In this document: positions 1-10,364 of the stretch, one piece after another
Numbering within the stretch: the stretch's first letter is position 1
Layout: each line of letters begins with the position of its first letter
Source: Theristus sp. LFF4_11
Lineage: Eukaryota; Nematoda; Chromadorea; Monhysterida; Xyalidae
Length of the DNA: 64,000 bases
Reading direction: 5' to 3'
Assembly (NCBI GenBank): GCA_030248135.1
Contig: JASANC010001461.1
Location: 62,001 to 126,000 of the forward strand
Translations under genes and position numbers: made by a program
Notes under the pieces: generated by a model
Told to the model about the DNA's origin: nothing
Databases searched by the model: none
The model's input: only the letters and a program-made list of their open reading frames with translations

Positions 1-462
1 CAGAAAAACAAAGACAACGGCAGCAAGCCGAATTACCAAAACACGAGCCGTGAAAACCACGAAACAAACTTCAACTACAAACCGCAATTCAGCGACCAGT
101 TTGGTCATAATCAGCAACATTACAATCAGATTGAGAACTACCAGTTCGCCAACAATCAAATCACTCCACAAATCAATAATCAGCAACAGCAAACCACGCA
201 ATACACCGGTCGATGTTCCCGCATTCGACACGACACGCGACAGCAAAATCATCAACAGCAAAACTATTCACCAAAATTCGCAAGATTCCGAAATTGGCAT
301 CCGCAGTTTAGAATGTCAGACGCAGAAAAGCAGTTGATTGCGAGAGTCTACCGACGAAACAAACCGGCCAAGTATCCTCGAACAGCGACAAACGACGTGG
401 GCAAAGCTGAGGAGGACGACTACGACCACAGCCCGCGCGATGAAGGAGGCGTCGATGAATAG
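1..462 (+). CDS. Gln/Asn-rich protein, C-terminal part (5' end outside window)
   Basis: Reading frame 1 is open from the first base to a TAG at 460-462, giving the last 153 residues of a protein that starts upstream of the window. The first ~100 residues are extremely rich in Asn and Gln with scattered Tyr and Phe (prion-like, disordered). A more ordered stretch follows (about residues 97-124, with WHPQFRMSDAEKQLI and YRRNKPAKYPR), then an acidic tail ending GGVDE. No intron signal is needed in this piece. I do not recognise the family; the composition resembles RNA-granule proteins, but that is only compositional. A polyadenylation signal AATAAA lies at 779-784, consistent with a 3' UTR of about 340 bp. 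Candidate starts inside it in other frames are shadows. Confidence 0.6.
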   Translation, partial: QKNKDNGSKPNYQNTSRENHETNFNYKPQFSDQFGHNQQHYNQIENYQFANNQITPQINNQQQQTTQYTGRCSRIRHDTRQQNHQQQNYSPKFARFRNWHPQFRMSDAEKQLIARVYRRNKPAKYPRTATNDVGKAEEDDYDHSPRDEGGVDE

Positions 463-1547
463 TGATGATGTGCGTGATGAAACGAAACGGTTGGAACGAA
501 ACGAAATGAAAACACAAGGAAATCTTCAACCAAAAAATCAAATCAACAAATCTCAATCAAAAAACAGTCAAATCAAATCAACAAATCTTCCAATCAAATC
601 AACAATTTCAATCAAATATGTGATAAATCATTTTCAATTGTTGGGGAGAAGTTGGGAATAACGATAATGGTGTAATTACATGTCATTATATTGGCTATAT
701 AACCTGTGATAATCTGTGATCAGGGTTCGGTCTGTTTTTATTATTGTCGTTGTCGTGTCCTCCTAATAAGCAAACCCAAATAAACTACGTAACAACCCAA
801 ATATCTTTCTCTAATGTCATAAAAAACAAAAAAAAACCCTGGCTCTGAAACAACTATGATTAGCATTTGTCTGCTTCCTTTAAAAAAATGTTACTCGACA
901 TTCTCCCACATTTGAAGGTTGTAGGGCAACCTGATGATAACGGTTTGGAAAACGGGTAAATGAGGTCACTGAAACAAAATCTATAAAGTTCCGCCATATG
1001 GGAGTCATTCGGGAGGCGTTGCATATCAACTGTGGTTCTTCTGACTCCCTGTTTGATTTGGCACAACTTTGGTTTCCAAAATTTGAATTTAAAAAAAAAT
1101 AAAAATGACGATTTTTGTTTTTTAAACAACACCACGGGCCTTTTTTGGATTTTGATTTTTTATGTATCGCTTGCTCGTATAGCGCGCATCAGTCAGTACG
1201 AGCATGATTATGATTGCGATTGCGGCGTTTTTTGTTTGTTTGTGAAGAACTCGGCGGATTTCGCGGTCTTTGGCGCAGCGCAGATTTTCACTGACTGCGT
1301 TGCGGAGTTTTTTTGTGTGAATTTGTCCATACGAGCGGGCGGCCCTGCGGGCGGACGCACGCAATCAGGGCGGCAACGCCCGCTAATTTCAGCTTTTCAC
1401 GAAACTTTAGCGTTTTATTTCATCGTTCACCTCAGTCATGTGGATCGTAGATGTGGTGTGGTGCTTCAAATATTAAAAAAAAAAAATATGCTATATCCGG
1501 TTTTGGTGTCGTCAGGCTCAAATGAAAACTCGCAAACTTAGAAAACA
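463..1547. other. 3' UTR and intergenic DNA with a truncated repeat
   Basis: This stretch holds the presumed 3' UTR of the gene to the left (AATAAA at 779-784). It also holds a fragment of the motif CTCTGAAACAACTATG near 842-857, shared with repeat family C, and a truncated family-A inverted-repeat element (about 925-1129). The rest, up to the ATG at 1548, shows nothing I can support. A 169-codon open frame across 1032-1541 overlaps the repeat and is not credible as a gene. Confidence 0.5.
925..1129 (+). repeat. family A inverted-repeat element, truncated 3' end
   Basis: The sequence from ACGGTTTGGAAA through the block GGGAGTCATTCGGGAGGCG to a poly-A/T end with TGACGATTTTTGTTTTT matches the right half of the full-length family-A copies at 11091-11800, 34382-35121 and 35967-36684. 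The left half is missing and the terminal AACAACCCTA has decayed to AACAACACCA. Confidence 0.75.
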
Positions 1548-2794
1548 ATGGAATCGCCGTTCGAAATTGCACACCCGTTGTCTCATGTCAACGTTGACAC
1601 AAGTGCAACGTCGCCCTCACCGAGCGATGTCGTTGATCAAGCTGCGCAGTCTGAGTCTTTCAACAACTGCAATGGCCATGCGGTGGCGTCTACAGCTGAG
1701 TCAGATGATCATGATCCGCATCCGACGAACGAATGCAACGCAAGGGAGCAAGCACTGTCAATCCAGCACAAGCTCGACATCGGCGTTCTGTTGACGAGGC
1801 CGATTTCGGACGAGGACCGGCTGTATTTTCTGTTCGAGCGGATGCAACGCAAGCGTTACCCCGATCAGGCAGTGGTGTCGCGTGTTTGCCACTACGGCCA
1901 CTGGCGGTCGCTCTCCGGCCACCTGCTTAATCGGTTCCCATGGGCAGAGTTCAGCGATTTGGAGGCGTCCAGGGGCATTTTCTGTCGCACGTGCGTCTTG
2001 TTCAACGAGCTGAAAAACGGAGCTGCAAAAGTAGGCTGGCATTTGTGTATAACTGCCAACGACAAACGGAATGCGATTGTGGTTTTCTTGTTTAGTGAAA
2101 TTTAAAACGGCTATTCAAATCTCGGGACGTCAAAAAAATTCAGAGCGAATCTGATCAAATCGTTCGCCTTTTGTTTCGTTTTCGTTGCCTGTTTTTGCCA
2201 TTCGAAGTTGCTGGCCAAAATCCACAGGTCGGCACATTCTTGACGAAGCCGTGCACGTACTACCACAAAACAACGGAGCTGTTGCGAACGCACAGTATGA
2301 TTCGGTTTCACCGGGAAGCCACTGAGCGCATGCTGAAATTTGCGCGGCGTTACAGCGACAACGTTGACCATTTGATGGTGCAGATGGTCAACTACCAAGA
2401 AGACATCGACGATGACGACGACGACACCACCAGTGGCAGTGGTGGGCATCTCGGCAGCGAACAACAGCAAAACAGACTGAGACAGCCACGCAGTGTGCCG
2501 TTGCCATCGCCTGTCGCCAACCGAAATCGAGCAATCAAGCAAGAAGAGAAAGACGAACAGCGAAGCGTACAACGGGTGTGCGACACATTCCAGGCGTATT
2601 TCAACGCGTTCGATCCAAATCATCCCGTGAATTTTGAGAGCGCTGAGAATGCTTCCTTATTTCTACCCCAGCCAGCAGATGACAGCAACCACACGGTAGT
2701 TGCATTGTATTCGCATTGTCACAGTGAAAAAGCAAAGAAAATTAAACAAAGGCAATTCTGTTCAAATTTATATGGTATTTTGGTCATGTGTTGA
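1548..2794 (+). CDS. hAT-type (TTF/ZMYM-like) zinc-finger protein
   Basis: Two exons fit: 1548-2030 (donor GTAGGC) and 2228-2794 (acceptor CAG), both in phase 0, giving about 350 residues. Residues ~120-165 carry FPWAEFS followed by GIFCRTCVLF, and exon 2 has a TFLTKPCTYYHK...LRTHSMIRFHREA pattern. This is the arrangement of the TTF-type zinc finger found in front of hAT transposases and in ZMYM-like host proteins (FPW-x-x-x-S...FC-x-x-C-x-x-F...H...H). No hAT catalytic domain follows. Instead there is an acidic Asp run, a Gln/Arg-rich linker and a stop. It could be a domesticated transposon zinc finger acting in the nucleus, or a remnant. An alternative donor (2696, GTAGTT) would join it in frame to the exon at 2926 that contains the pch-2 start; see findings. 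Confidence 0.6.
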
Positions 2795-2975
2795 ACTGTT
2801 GTGGACAGTATTACTAACTATAACTAACCGTAAAGCGCTGCCTTCTGAGCGAATTCAATTCAATCATGGATTCAAAACAAAGCGCTTTTATTGATCTGAT
2901 TGTTTCTTTTGATGTTTCCTTCAGATTCAAAGCAAACTGCGACAAAAACACTCAAATAAGCGGTCACGAAGCAGA

Positions 2976-5900
2976 ATGGAGAATGGATTTGACGTGCACG
3001 ACAAGACGGCGGCGTCGTCGTTGGCGGTCGCAAAACTGAGACTCCACGACTCGTCCAAGGGTGCACCGAGTGCGCCAAACAGCGCCTCGATTGAAGTTCG
3101 CCTGGCGCCGGAGTTTAGGTGACACGACGTTGGTTTTGTGCTTGTTTCAAATGTTTAGTGTGTGCACAACGCAAGGGTGCATTTTTCTGGTGCGCACAAT
3201 TTTGGCAAACTGGCGAATTGTCGGTGTTTTTGCACACTTCTCAGAGTGTTTCATTGCGTCTGCTGAGTTTGATGCAACTGTGCAGGTGTCCGCTTGAGCA
3301 ATCGGCGCACGTCGAGTCGGTCGTTCATCAGTTTCTATTGCACCGCTCCGTCGACTGCAACAGAAGCATTCCAATTGACAAGCAGCGTGCAACAGCAGCA
3401 GCAAACCTCGCTGCTCCAGCGAATCGTGATTCATCACTCGACATTTTCGCAATCACCGATCGACTGTTGGTCTCGTGTCCGGATGTGCCCGATTTTCAGG
3501 TTGAACAACTCTAACAGAAAGAAAACATCTGGCTTTGCCCTGATTGCATGACTATCATTCAAAATGTTTCATTATCGGTGCTTTTTTCTACCTGAGTTTA
3601 TCAATCAACTAATTAGAAAAAAGCATCTTCAGCCAATCGAAATGACGGACTCTCTGCTGCGACATGCGAAATGCCATTTCTATCGATTGTGCCGGGAGGA
3701 GCCGAGCGAGCATGTGCTTGATGGTCTGTGCTATTCTTGAAATTCAACCGGGCACAGCCCAACCAGTTCTCTCTCACCACTGTAGCTGTTTCTACATGTT
3801 CTGTCAGTGATCAGAGCCCGATCTCGAAATCAGTTTGAAAATGTTGTTTCAGTCGGTGGCGACAACGCTGAGGATGCTGTTGTTGGCAGTCACCAGTGGA
3901 CCCTGCCGAATGCAGAGTTCGATGATCTCTGGGATAATTTGATATTTGAAGACAATCTCAAGTCGGAGGTTCGAGCCGTATGGGTTGGCGATGATGGGTT
4001 GATGTTTTGAAGTTTGTGGCTTGCGTTGCTACAGGTGCTGCAGTACGTGAACGCAATGATGCTGCTTGCCGAACAACGCGTCAACACGTCGGTCGTCACA
4101 GTGAACAGACTGTTGCTGTTCCATGGTGCGCGTTTCTGTGCAATTGTTTTATTCTTTACGATTTTACGATTTTTATGTGGAATCTGGCACACTGTTTACA
4201 TTGAGCTGGTAGCACCAATCAATCTGTGAGCACAATTCGAAGGCTACTATTTGCACCAGACTTCCGCGTTTAGTTTATGAATGCCATTCAATGGGCTGTG
4301 CAACGAATCAATAGTAATTTCGTGCATGCATAGTTTGTATGATGATGTAGTCAATGATTTTGTTTTGAATTCGTATCGATGCAAATTTCAGGTCCACCCG
4401 GCACCGGCAAAACAACGCTGTGCAAAGCGTTGGCGCAACGACTGAGCGTCCGATTGAACAGTCATTTCAAGCATTTCGTCTTTGTCGAAGTGAACAGCCA
4501 CAGTTTATTCTCAAAGTGGTTCTCGGAAGTAAGCGTTGTGTTCTTTCATTTTTCCAGCGTATTGGCTATTTGGCATTCTCATTTTTCAAATCAATCGTAG
4601 AGTGGCAAACTGGTGATGCAACTTTTTGCTCAACTGACCGCGTTGCTCGATGACCCGCAGCGGCTCGTGTTTGTGTTAATCGATGAAGTTAGCTTGCTTT
4701 TCACGTTGTTGTTTTCCTTGTGTATTGCATTGTCATGTGTCGAAAGTCGAATAAAATCAATCGATCAAATTAATCATTGCTCCATTTTCACGTTTCACCA
4801 GTGAGTCGTCACCTTTCACGTTTCGCAACCGCAGGTCGAGAGTCTGACGATGGCGCGCGATCAGTCGATGTCGCGCAACGAGCCGTCAGACGCGGTGCGT
4901 GTCGTGAACGCGTTGCTCACGCAGATTGACGCCATTCGCAGGTGCGCATTCGTGCAGGCATTTCATCGGAACTGCACTAGTCCAGTGATTCGTCGGTCGC
5001 CCTTGAAATTGATTAGTTCGCTTTGTTTTGTTTTTATTTGTGTTCTGCTTGGAGGTACCCGAACGTGCTGGTGTTGACGACGTCGAATCTGTCGGACGCA
5101 GTGGACGCTGCGTTTGTTGACCGTGCGGACATCAAACGGTTCATCGCGCCGCCGTCGCCCGCTGCCATCTACTCGATTTATTGTGGCATCATCGAAGAGC
5201 TGCAGAGGGTCGGTGCAAAGTTTATCAAGATATAAACTGACTTCATAGTTCTTCTGCGCCCCCAATTTTGTTAGAATCTATCTGAGAAGTGTTTTTGGCC
5301 GAGCTACTATTTATTCATTTGAAGGCACAAAATAGGTTCATTTTTAGTCTAAAATGATCGTTCTTGATCGAATTTTCTGCAAATTCTCTTAATTGTAAGC
5401 AAAATATGTCTTGATCCATAATTTTCAGCATTTCAAAGCGTATCTTCTTAGCTGTTTTTTGCTAACTGTAAGTTTTAACCTCCCCAAATTTCAGTGGCCC
5501 CGCGTCTCGCCACCCCTCCCAACCGAGCAACCTTTGATGCAAGGCAGTATGCACGGTTTATTGTCTCATTGTATTTCACTGTGCAGACGCAGGTCGTGAG
5601 TGCAGCCATCGGTCTATGCCCGAACGCAGCCCGCGTCACCGCGTCGTTCGCCGCAGCCACAGAGATGCGCCTCAACTCTGAACGGCTGCTCAACATTGCC
5701 ATGTCGCTGCTCGGTTTCATTTATTGTTTCAAAAACTTTAGTACAAATTATATACGCCTTTTATCTGTCTAAAGTTCTCTGTTTTCAGCAAAAGCGTTCA
5801 ACTGAGCGGTCGTACTTTGCGCAAGCTGCCTGTGCTCGCGTTTTCAATGGTGCTAGAGGTAGGTCTTCTGTCCTTGTTGTTCCATGAAGGGTCAAAATCA

Positions 5901-6053
5901 TTTACAATGGACATTTATAATCATGAATTTTTACAACGGATGCTACAGAAAGGCGTAGCGCTGCCGATATTCTTGGACGCCCTGGATGCTGCCGTTGACT
6001 TGGAACAACAAAACATTCAAAACATGAGCAAACGCCGAAAGAAATCGGCTTAA
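2976..6053 (+). CDS. pch-2: Pachytene checkpoint protein 2 / TRIP13 AAA+ ATPase
   Basis: An AAA+ ATPase that remodels HORMA-domain proteins, acting in meiotic chromosome axis control and in recycling of Mad2 at the spindle checkpoint. Exons by phase: 2976-3118, 3286-3499, 3633-3723, 3853-3968, 4035-4125, 4392-4528, 4601-4687, 4835-4941, 5055-5212, 5495-~5714, 5788-5858, 5949-6053. Walker A is [15 protein letters not shown] in the sixth exon. Walker B is [11 protein letters not shown], split by the 4688-4834 intron. Sensor-1 and arginine-finger region: [21 protein letters not shown]. The N-terminal domain keeps [14 protein letters not shown]. The C-terminal [13 protein letters not shown] matches the family. 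The 5495-5787 region is uncertain: my phases do not join cleanly and it looks longer than the family, so a short extra intron is likely. The start at 2976 is the first Met before the conserved IEVRLAPEF. Confidence 0.9.
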
Positions 6054-6275
6054 TAATATCAAGACAGTAAAAAATGCCTAACACCGTTTGCTACTAAGAA
6101 TGTATCATGTATCACAGAATGTTCCTAGCCCCCCCCCACTCTTGGGTACAAACGGTGTAAAACAACACTGTCGTAAAATTATGTAAGGTCTCTGTTTGAC
6201 ACGCTGTTCTTGCAGTTTTATCGGAGTTCTTGCGGTTTGCGAAATAAAATGAAACGATTGATCATATTTATGAAT

Positions 6276-7083
6276 TCAGTGATTTGCGTTTGACGTTTGT
6301 TCAGTTCCAGTGTTATCATCGTTTGTATATTTGAAGCTTCTGGCCGTTACTGCGATTTGTTTTGGGCTGACTCGCCTGACAAAGTCTAAATGATATTTCG
6401 TCACTGTGGCATTGTTTAAGGCTGGTCCTTGCTCCAATTGAACGCACTTCACTGTTACTATGTCACCAGACCCGACCTGAATTTTAGATAAAGGAAATGA
6501 CAAAGCAAAGCAAGTGGAAGAAAATTCAAATAAGCATTTCGTAAATACTCACTCTGATTCGTTTCTTTCCAATCAGATAGTCGTTTACGTAAATGCCGGC
6601 GCTGTACAGAGCCTCCTCGAAATCTCTGCAGAACAGTTGGTTTTTTCGACTTTTTCTGGTACTACGAATTCCAAACAATTCCAAGTAACCTTGGGTCCAT
6701 TTTATGCAACGCACAGACAATATGATCTAGTCGATTTGTGGGCACGTTTACGTCGTGCCTTTTAAATTTCCTCTCATCGCCAGTCTGGTTTGTTAGCTGA
6801 AAGCGTTTATAAAAAAACTTTAAATTCGTTTTTCATCGTCGACAACAAAGTAAAAATCATACTTGGATGCATTGCTGACCGATCGGGCAGATTATCTGAT
6901 TTCGATTGAAAGCAGGAAACGTCCGCAAAGAAAAAACAGTAACCCTTCGAAGCATACTTGAGTTGCTTGCGCAGAAAGCCAAATCAAACATTTTAGGTCG
7001 ATCCAAACAATGCGCCAAGGCAAGGTAGAAGTTGGGATTGGGAGGCTTGGACGATGGAACGTCACATCAAACAAACTCATCAT
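6276..7083 (-). CDS. MTRES1/C6orf203-like mitochondrial S4-domain RNA-binding protein
   Basis: The family is a mitochondrial S4-domain protein that binds rRNA-like structures and supports mitochondrial transcription or ribosome rescue. Exons on the complement: 6796-6690, 6625-6553 and 6476-6276. They join in phase to give RLDHIVCALHKMDPR-DFEEALYSAG-IYVNDYLIGKKRIR-VGSGDIVTV, which follows the human S4 region (RYD...LDIGRNKVEDAFYKGELRLNEEKLWKKSRTVKVGDTLDL) residue by residue. Two 5' exons (7083 to about 6962, and a short one near 6890-6857) are compatible in phase 0 and would add a basic/hydrophobic N-terminus suitable for mitochondrial import, but they are less sure. It lies 89 bp downstream of EEFSEC on the same strand, so the two could be co-transcribed. 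Confidence 0.6.
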
Positions 7084-7172
7084 TTCAGCACACCTCCAAA
7101 ACTTTATTTCCGTCAGTTGCTTTATTTTGGTTCAATATCACAGGTTCAGCGGCATAAAGGCCTCCACATACA

Positions 7173-9976
7173 TCACTGCACCATTTTCTTGAGCGGATCA
7201 TATAAATAGCGTCGGAACTCCAAGATCACTCGAATCGGCGGCTGTTTTCGTGCTTCCGGAGACATCGCAGTTGGATCGTTCACTGACTTTTTCTCCGGCT
7301 TCATCAGTCGCTGCGCAGTGTCCGCTCTGAGTCCGTCCGGCAAATGCACCTTGACTTTGCCGCTGAGGCCGAATGCCGAATCGATGCGACCACTCTCGCC
7401 AGTGGACAAGCAGACTCGCATGCCATTGAACGGCTCGATGTTGGTGTGCTTTTTGAAGAGTGAATGCACGATCACGGTGCGCGCGTCGTGCACTCGCTCA
7501 ACGACGCCTTCGCGACGTTTCGCTTTGCTCACTGTAATCATTCGTTGATTGGACTTGCGCAACTGCTGCTTTCAAGTGGAATGTATTTTGTGACTGTACT
7601 GAATGGATGCACCATGCAAGAACAAGAGTTAAGATGCCATGATTGGCAATATTCTACCAATCTAAACACACATTGCACAACCAAAAGTAAACGCACTAAA
7701 CTGACTAGTGGAGTAAACTATCTTTAATTTTGGTCCCGCAACTCAATGCGTCCATAGATAGATAAACAGTTTCATGCACGACGCGGGAATTCAAAATTGG
7801 CAAAGTGATCCGAGTCCCCTACGTAGGGCCGAGTCACTTAGGCGACTTTGAATTGCCACATAATGATTGAAACTAGTTTTCCTTTTACGTCTGCACACGC
7901 ATTCAGTCTCAGAACTTAAAAAAATGATAATATTTAGTGGATGTTTTCGTGCGTACAAACGTGTCCTACCTTTTAGTTTCGCCAAATGAGCTCTAGCACC
8001 ATCGACACTGTTGCTTGTTGGTTTCACATTTTGCTGCAATGGGAACGAATGCAGCAAATGACCGTGGAACGCTAATCTGCATGAGTTCGTGTGAATGTCC
8101 GTGTCGAGGCGAGCGCCGATAAATCGTGCCATTTTCGGGCACAGCACCGACTGCTCGAATTCAAACAGCACAAAACTAGCATCGGCACGCGGTCCATTTC
8201 CGGAATCGGCCTCGGTTTTTTCGCCGCTTTTGCTGATCTCATCTACCGCCTGAAATCATGGAAAAAGTGTGAATGAACTGCATGAAATTCCAAAAAAAAG
8301 ACTTCGTTTACCTGGTACTCAATGCCAAAGTCAAAACCATTCGAATCAACAGCAGTGTTGTTGGCACATTGAAAGAACGAACACCGTGCCATCACGGTCT
8401 CATGACCGACACTAATGTGGAATTTCTGTTGACTTCGAATCGGCGCTTTGTAATAGGGGATAGCATGGAAGGAGCCAATGGCACAGACGGACGCGTGCAC
8501 CGCGCCAGGCGCACACACGATGCCACGCTCGAATTGGTCAGGCTCGAGATGAGTGACACAAATGCCAACGCGGTCACCTGCGAACGCACCGTTTTGATAA
8601 AAGACAGACAATTTTTGAGATGATTTCAATCAATTTTCAACTTTGAAACAAAACGAAAGAGTTCACCTTGCATGCACGAAGAGACCGGATTACGGAATAC
8701 CTGCATCGATTTGATCTTGCGCGTTTCACGTATTGCTGGAATCGCCACTTCCCCACCGACACCAATGGCGCCCTTCAATACAGTGCCTGGAAGGGAATCC
8801 GGCAATAAAAAATACGATGAAAAATGAAAACTCAAATTGTATAGAATTTTTGTTTGCAGCAAAAAACAAGCGAAAGCGAACCAGTGAGCACGGTGCCTTG
8901 GCCTTTCACTGCGAAACAATGATCTACGGCCATTTGAAATTGGCCGTCTGACGAGCGCTTCGGCAGGTACAGCTGTTGTTTGAGACTGTGCAAAAGTGTG
9001 TCCAGATTCATTGGTGGCGCATCGGCATCGGCTGGCGTGTTCGGTGCGGCGGCGACGCCCACCACGGCACTCTGAGCGAACGACGTCGCCTCCAGCGTCT
9101 TGCGCAAGCGTTTGTATAACTTCTGCAGCGCCACGTCACCACTGTCTGCTGGCAACAGATCGATCTGCAGTGAGTGTGATCTTGCACATCGTCCCATGCA
9201 GTCGTGAAAGAAACTCACTGGTTATGAGACAATACAAACTCGCCTAAGTGACTCGGCCCCAATTAGGGGATTCGGAATACTGTCAATTTTGAATTCCCGC
9301 GTCATGCATAAAACTGTACACCTATCAATGCGCGCATTGAGTCTCGGGAGCAAAATAAAAAATCATAGTTTGGCAGAAATTCAAATTTGGCACAGATAAA
9401 CAAAAAGGTGATGGCGAACTTTGTTGACAACAACGATCATGCGACCGGGACACGTGATTTCAGCCAACAGCAGACACTCGGCCGTCTGCGTCTGGACGCC
9501 TTTGCACGCGTCGACCACCAGCAGCGCCAGGTCGATTATTTGCGCTCCGCCGATCACTAAACACAACTGCAACAAGTTTTTTTCAGCCAAGCAAGGCCAC
9601 AGAACTAACGAGCGGACACGAACTAGCATTTAGGCGATGTTTTTCGTCAAGTAATCCAGAAAAGCATGGGCAGAACGCAGTCGACAAAAAAACGAAACAA
9701 CAACCAAAAAATACCGGTTCTGATGAGCGACGCATGACCGGGACAGTCGACAAGAGTGACTTGCGCTCGCTCACAGTCAGTGGCCAACCGTTGCTTGGCA
9801 TCCGCGTCTAACGGCAGTTGAAACGACGAGAATCCAAGATCGAGCGTGATGCCTCGCTGTTGCGACTGTGGATTTTTGTCGAACGCCGCCGTGCTCGCCG
9901 TTGTGCTCAGCGCACGCGCCAGCGACGTTTTGCCGCTGTCAACGTGACCAAAGATGCCGACGTTGAAGTTGAACAT
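7173..9976 (-). CDS. EEFSEC: Selenocysteine-specific elongation factor eEFSec
   Basis: A GTPase that delivers Sec-tRNA to the ribosome at UGA codons read as selenocysteine. Seven exons on the complement join in phase: 9976-9715, 9556-9420, 9164-8882, 8786-8667, 8577-8312, 8249-7970, 7531-7173. The G motifs are clear: G1 GHVDSGKTS (residues ~10-18), switch 2 DCPGHASL, G4 NKID (split exactly by the second intron). Domain 2 carries GQGTVLTGTVLKG and VKSMQVF-type KIKSMQVFRNP, then GDRVGICVTHLEPDQFERGIVCAPG. Domain 4 has SRLDTDIH-type ARLDTDIHTNSCRLAFHG, HSLFKKHTNI and GRIDSAFGLSGKVKVHLP, ending YDPLKKMVQ like the vertebrate MVQ end. Length (about 560 residues) fits the family. Two copies of a short repeat sit in its introns in opposite orientation. 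Confidence 0.93.
7728..7950 (+). repeat. family K repeat (MITE-like) in EEFSEC intron
   Basis: The block ACTCAATGCG...ACAGTTTCATGCACGACGCGGGAATTCAAAATTGG...CCGAGTCACTTAGGCGACTTTGAATTGCC recurs inverted at 9236-9350 and direct at 59650-59960. Downstream of the core the similarity with the 59-kb copy continues (TGATAATAAT, then a GTGCG-rich tract). It looks like a non-autonomous interspersed repeat, and the termini are not sharp. Confidence 0.65.
9236..9350 (-). repeat. family K repeat, inverted copy in EEFSEC intron
   Basis: This is the reverse-complement match to the 7728-7950 copy: CGCCTAAGTGACTCGGCCCC, then TCAATTTTGAATTCCCGCGTCATGC, then GCGCATTGAGTCTCGGGAGC. It lies in the second EEFSEC intron, so the pre-mRNA contains both orientations. 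Confidence 0.65.
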
Positions 9977-10001
9977 CGTCGTTTGATTGGTCGTGCCTGC
10001 C

Positions 10002-10303
10002 TAGGGTTGTTGAAAAAACAAAAATCGTCATTTTGTTGAAAAATTTTTTTAAACATAACATAGCAGAGAGAAGAGAAACCTAAAATCAGTCGGTAAAAGA
10101 GTGCAAAATCGACTGTGTTGACGGTTTTGCGAGGTAATATTTTTTTTAATTTATTTATTTAACATCAAAGAAAATTTTTGTTGACTTAAAAAAATTGTGC
10201 CAAAATTAAGGTTTTCAGAACATATCAGAGGAAACTTTTTTGAATTTTTTTAAATCGGCATTTTTGTTTGTTTTTTTGTTTCGATTTTTGTTTAATAACC
10301 CTA
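10002..10303 (-). mobile_element. family A inverted-repeat element, internally deleted
   Basis: Ends TAGGGTTGTTGAAAAAACAAAAATCG and TTTTGTTTAATAACCCTA form the terminal inverted repeat of family A. Internal blocks CTAAAATCAGTCGGTAAAA and AATTGTGCCAAAATTAAGG are present in minus orientation, but the central ~400 bp seen in full copies is missing. Confidence 0.7.
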
Positions 10304-10364
10304 GTCCGGTTAACCAGTAACCTGCGCTTTGCGGTTTGCGCCCTAGTCCTCCTCCTGTCCCCTC

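Noticed and set aside
1032..1541. 169-codon plus-strand frame
   Set aside because: Its start lies inside a truncated family-A repeat and the product has no recognisable domain or conserved exon structure.
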